Assembly: GCA_016931715.1 (NCBI GenBank)
Contig: JAFGEF010000079.1
Coordinates: 1 to 35,233 of the forward strand
DNA length: 35,233 nucleotides
DNA from: Sedimentisphaerales bacterium
GTDB lineage: Bacteria > Planctomycetota > Phycisphaerae > Sedimentisphaerales > Anaerobacaceae
Direction: 5' to 3'
Shown here: positions 33,687-35,233 of the stretch, one piece after another
How the letters are laid out: each line of letters starts with the position of its first letter
Position numbering within the stretch: the stretch's first letter is position 1
Made by a program: the position numbers and the translations under genes
The notes under the pieces: model-generated
The model's database searches: none
What the model was told of the DNA's origin: nothing
Seen by the model: the letters and a program-made list of their open reading frames with translations, nothing else

Positions 33687-34754
33687 CTAACAACTATGTA
33701 TATTACTATAAATATTAGTAAGGCGTCCCCAGATTTTCCCAGAATATTTATTAAAAGCTTTATCTGTTATTTCTTGTTCTTTTGATGTATCTGGTTGCCA
33801 CCATAAAATTTTTTTAATCCATTTAACTAACTCCTCTTTTTTTTCTGGATTGTGGATATTTAATTCATCAACCAATATAGACTGTGATAATTCCCACATT
33901 TTTGTTAGATCATTTTCATTATAATAATACCGAAGAAGATATATATATATTTCAGGTAACAGGGGGAAATCTTTCGGAGCGGTGCCAATCAAATCCTCTA
34001 ATTCGTTTACAACTGTTTGGGAGCAAATCGCAATTGAGTATTTGACATAAGGCGCATAACAAGTGTCATTGTATTTATCTAAGAAATTGTTTAAGTCGTA
34101 TTCAGAAGGAATTGGACCAGAATTGATAAAAGCCGGTCCATCGTATTGATAATTTTTAACAAAGAAAACATACCTTGATGTAATAATAGTAAATGCTTCA
34201 GCATCTTTGCCCTGTGGCTTTTTATAGTTGACAGTTACTTGAGCAGAATCAAGTTTGTGTTCTAACATCACTAAAAATGTTTTTTTCATATATAGTTCGG
34301 CTCGAAATTCAACGTCTCCTGTACCAAAATCAGAATTAAAAAAAAGTGGATTGATAAGCCACTCATCAAGCACATATGATTTATTAGGTGCAATAGATAT
34401 CCGACGATGGTCAAATTCTTTACCAAATCCATGTGGAGCTATAACTCTTTCAGGGATAATAATACTACTTATTTCTAAGTCTTTTTCATCTCTGTTTATT
34501 TTGACAAATTTTATTTTTAAAGGTCTTATTCTATAGTGGTATTTAATCACGAGGGATTCATTTGTATTATTTCTTAACAGTGCGGTTATTCGAACAGGCT
34601 CAGCCTGAGTGTATTCCGATTTATCTACAATAATATCAAATGATAGTTTTTCTGAGAAGTTTTTAGGGTAAGAAATATAATATCTATTATATAAATACAA
34701 TACTAATATGATAGAAGAAATAATTATAACAAATTGCTTTTTACGTTTATTTAT
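33687..34754 (-). CDS. Signal-anchored protein of unknown function, apparent AUA start
   Basis: The frame is open from 33687 to beyond 34754. The first standard start is TTG 34700 (337 aa), but it falls inside a hydrophobic stretch. Eighteen codons upstream, an ATA at 34754-34752 is placed 7 bases after AAGGAG and would open (M)NKRKKQFVIIISSIILVLYLY, an ideal basic-then-hydrophobic signal anchor, giving 355 residues. Residues after the anchor form a beta-rich domain (FDIIVDKSEYTQAEPVRITALLRNN, like periplasmic Ig-like domains that describe relative strength of fibres) and then a helical C-terminal part (EIYIYLLRYYYNENDLTKMWELSQ). No family recognised. An extended -10 promoter at 34794-34802 supports the longer form. 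Either AUA is used or the ATG was recently lost by one base change. Confidence 0.65.
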   Translation of the reverse strand: MNKRKKQFVIIISSIILVLYLYNRYYISYPKNFSEKLSFDIIVDKSEYTQAEPVRITALLRNNTNESLVIKYHYRIRPLKIKFVKINRDEKDLEISSIIIPERVIAPHGFGKEFDHRRISIAPNKSYVLDEWLINPLFFNSDFGTGDVEFRAELYMKKTFLVMLEHKLDSAQVTVNYKKPQGKDAEAFTIITSRYVFFVKNYQYDGPAFINSGPIPSEYDLNNFLDKYNDTCYAPYVKYSIAICSQTVVNELEDLIGTAPKDFPLLPEIYIYLLRYYYNENDLTKMWELSQSILVDELNIHNPEKKEELVKWIKKILWWQPDTSKEQEITDKAFNKYSGKIWGRLTNIYSNIHSC

Positions 34755-34793
34755 TTTGGTACTCCTTTTTTATTACCGTTTTGTCACAACTCT

Positions 34794-34802
34794 ATTATAT
34801 CA
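34794..34802 (-). promoter_or_regulatory. Extended -10 promoter of the AUA-start gene
   Basis: On the minus strand TGATATAAT (34802-34794), perfect TATAAT with upstream TG. Transcription would begin near 34787, leaving a ~33-base leader containing AAGGAG (34767-34762) before the ATA at 34754. Confidence 0.5.
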
Positions 34803-34939
34803 CAAATTATTTATACAATGAAAATGTTTTATTTTATGAAATTATTAATTTTAAAAGCTACTCCTTACTCTCAAGATTTATTAATCTCCTTCTTAATTAT
34901 TATCTGGTGACACCTTACTAATTATTTTCATTAATAATC

Positions 34940-35160
34940 ATTTATCATCCGTGTTAATCGGTGTAAAACAGTGTCTTTTAATAGTCGTTAGTCGTTAGTA
35001 TTTTCTTTGTGGTTCTTCATGTTCTCGTTGGTGAAAGTAAAATAAATCTGTGTCAATCTGTGTAATCTGCGGATAAATATAATATATCTCCCGCTAAGGC
35101 GCGAAGCCGCCAAGTTTTTTTTCAGTTATCTTTTCTTTGCGCCTCAGCGCCTTCTATGAA
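34940..35160. repeat. Cluster of short intergenic repeats at the right edge
   Basis: The 479 bp from 34755 to the window end hold no gene apart from the promoter. They contain several recurring intergenic phrases: ATCCGTGTTAATCGGTGTAA (34947-34966), a TAGTCGT tandem pair (34982-34998), TTCTTTGTGGTTCTTCATG (35002-35020), CTGTGTCAATCTGTGTAATC (35048-35067), and CGCTAAGGCGC (35092-35102) inverted with GCGCCTCAGCG (35139-35149). Confidence 0.55.
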
Positions 35161-35233
35161 GCCAGACCTGTCAAGAATAAAATTTGTTTGATTGGTTCAA
35201 TCTTCTATCCGGATTTCCACGTGTCATCTTAAA

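Overview
The window looks like a chromosomal segment of a planctomycete, most likely class Phycisphaerae (an anaerobic Sedimentisphaerales-type lineage). The assignment is inference from gene style: a secreted beta-helix protein with CIDAGD...GAYGGT modules, type II pseudopilins with a DGHVE tail, a dockerin-like C-terminus, Tat-exported sugar enzymes, and an ECF sigma factor with a long C-terminal extension. No rRNA, tRNA, CRISPR array or complete IS element was seen.

Layout, left to right. 1-2074 (minus): a pseudopilin cut by the window edge and a secreted C39-like cysteine-peptidase protein. 2561-6181 (plus): a Tat/lipoprotein Gfo/Idh/MocA oxidoreductase, a transaldolase-family protein and tartronate semialdehyde reductase (garR), closed by a strong terminator at 6209-6247. 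6268-10478 (minus): a two-gene Type III restriction-modification cassette (mod then res). 10798-18062 (minus): SDR dehydrogenase, secreted aldose 1-epimerase, glycerate kinase, Tat-exported TIM-barrel isomerase, GntP permease and thiM-thiE. The GntP gene is bracketed by two inverted copies of a ~105 bp MITE-like element.

18839-21741 (plus): a secreted protein with two N-terminal repeats, a GEVED domain and a dockerin-like tail, then a pseudopilin with a near-consensus promoter. 21772-24069 (minus): a DUF3160 protein with an operator-like palindrome in its promoter. 24318-29840 (minus): a probable operon of ECF-sigma/transmembrane/periplasmic fusion, double beta-helix protein and outer-membrane beta-barrel protein. 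30223-32034 (minus): a GH15 glucoamylase-type enzyme, divergent from a SAM methyltransferase (32244-32897, plus). Two membrane-anchored proteins of unknown function follow; one appears to begin at an AUA codon. The right end (34940-35160) is an intergenic cluster of short repeats.

Functionally, garR and glycerate kinase form the tartronate semialdehyde -> D-glycerate -> 2-phosphoglycerate route. With GntP, the mutarotase, SDR, TIM-barrel protein and the two oxidoreductase/transaldolase genes, this suggests sugar or sugar-acid catabolism from two convergent units; the substrate cannot be read from sequence. The most system-like part is the sigma-fusion/beta-helix/barrel operon, which could couple a cell-surface event directly to transcription.
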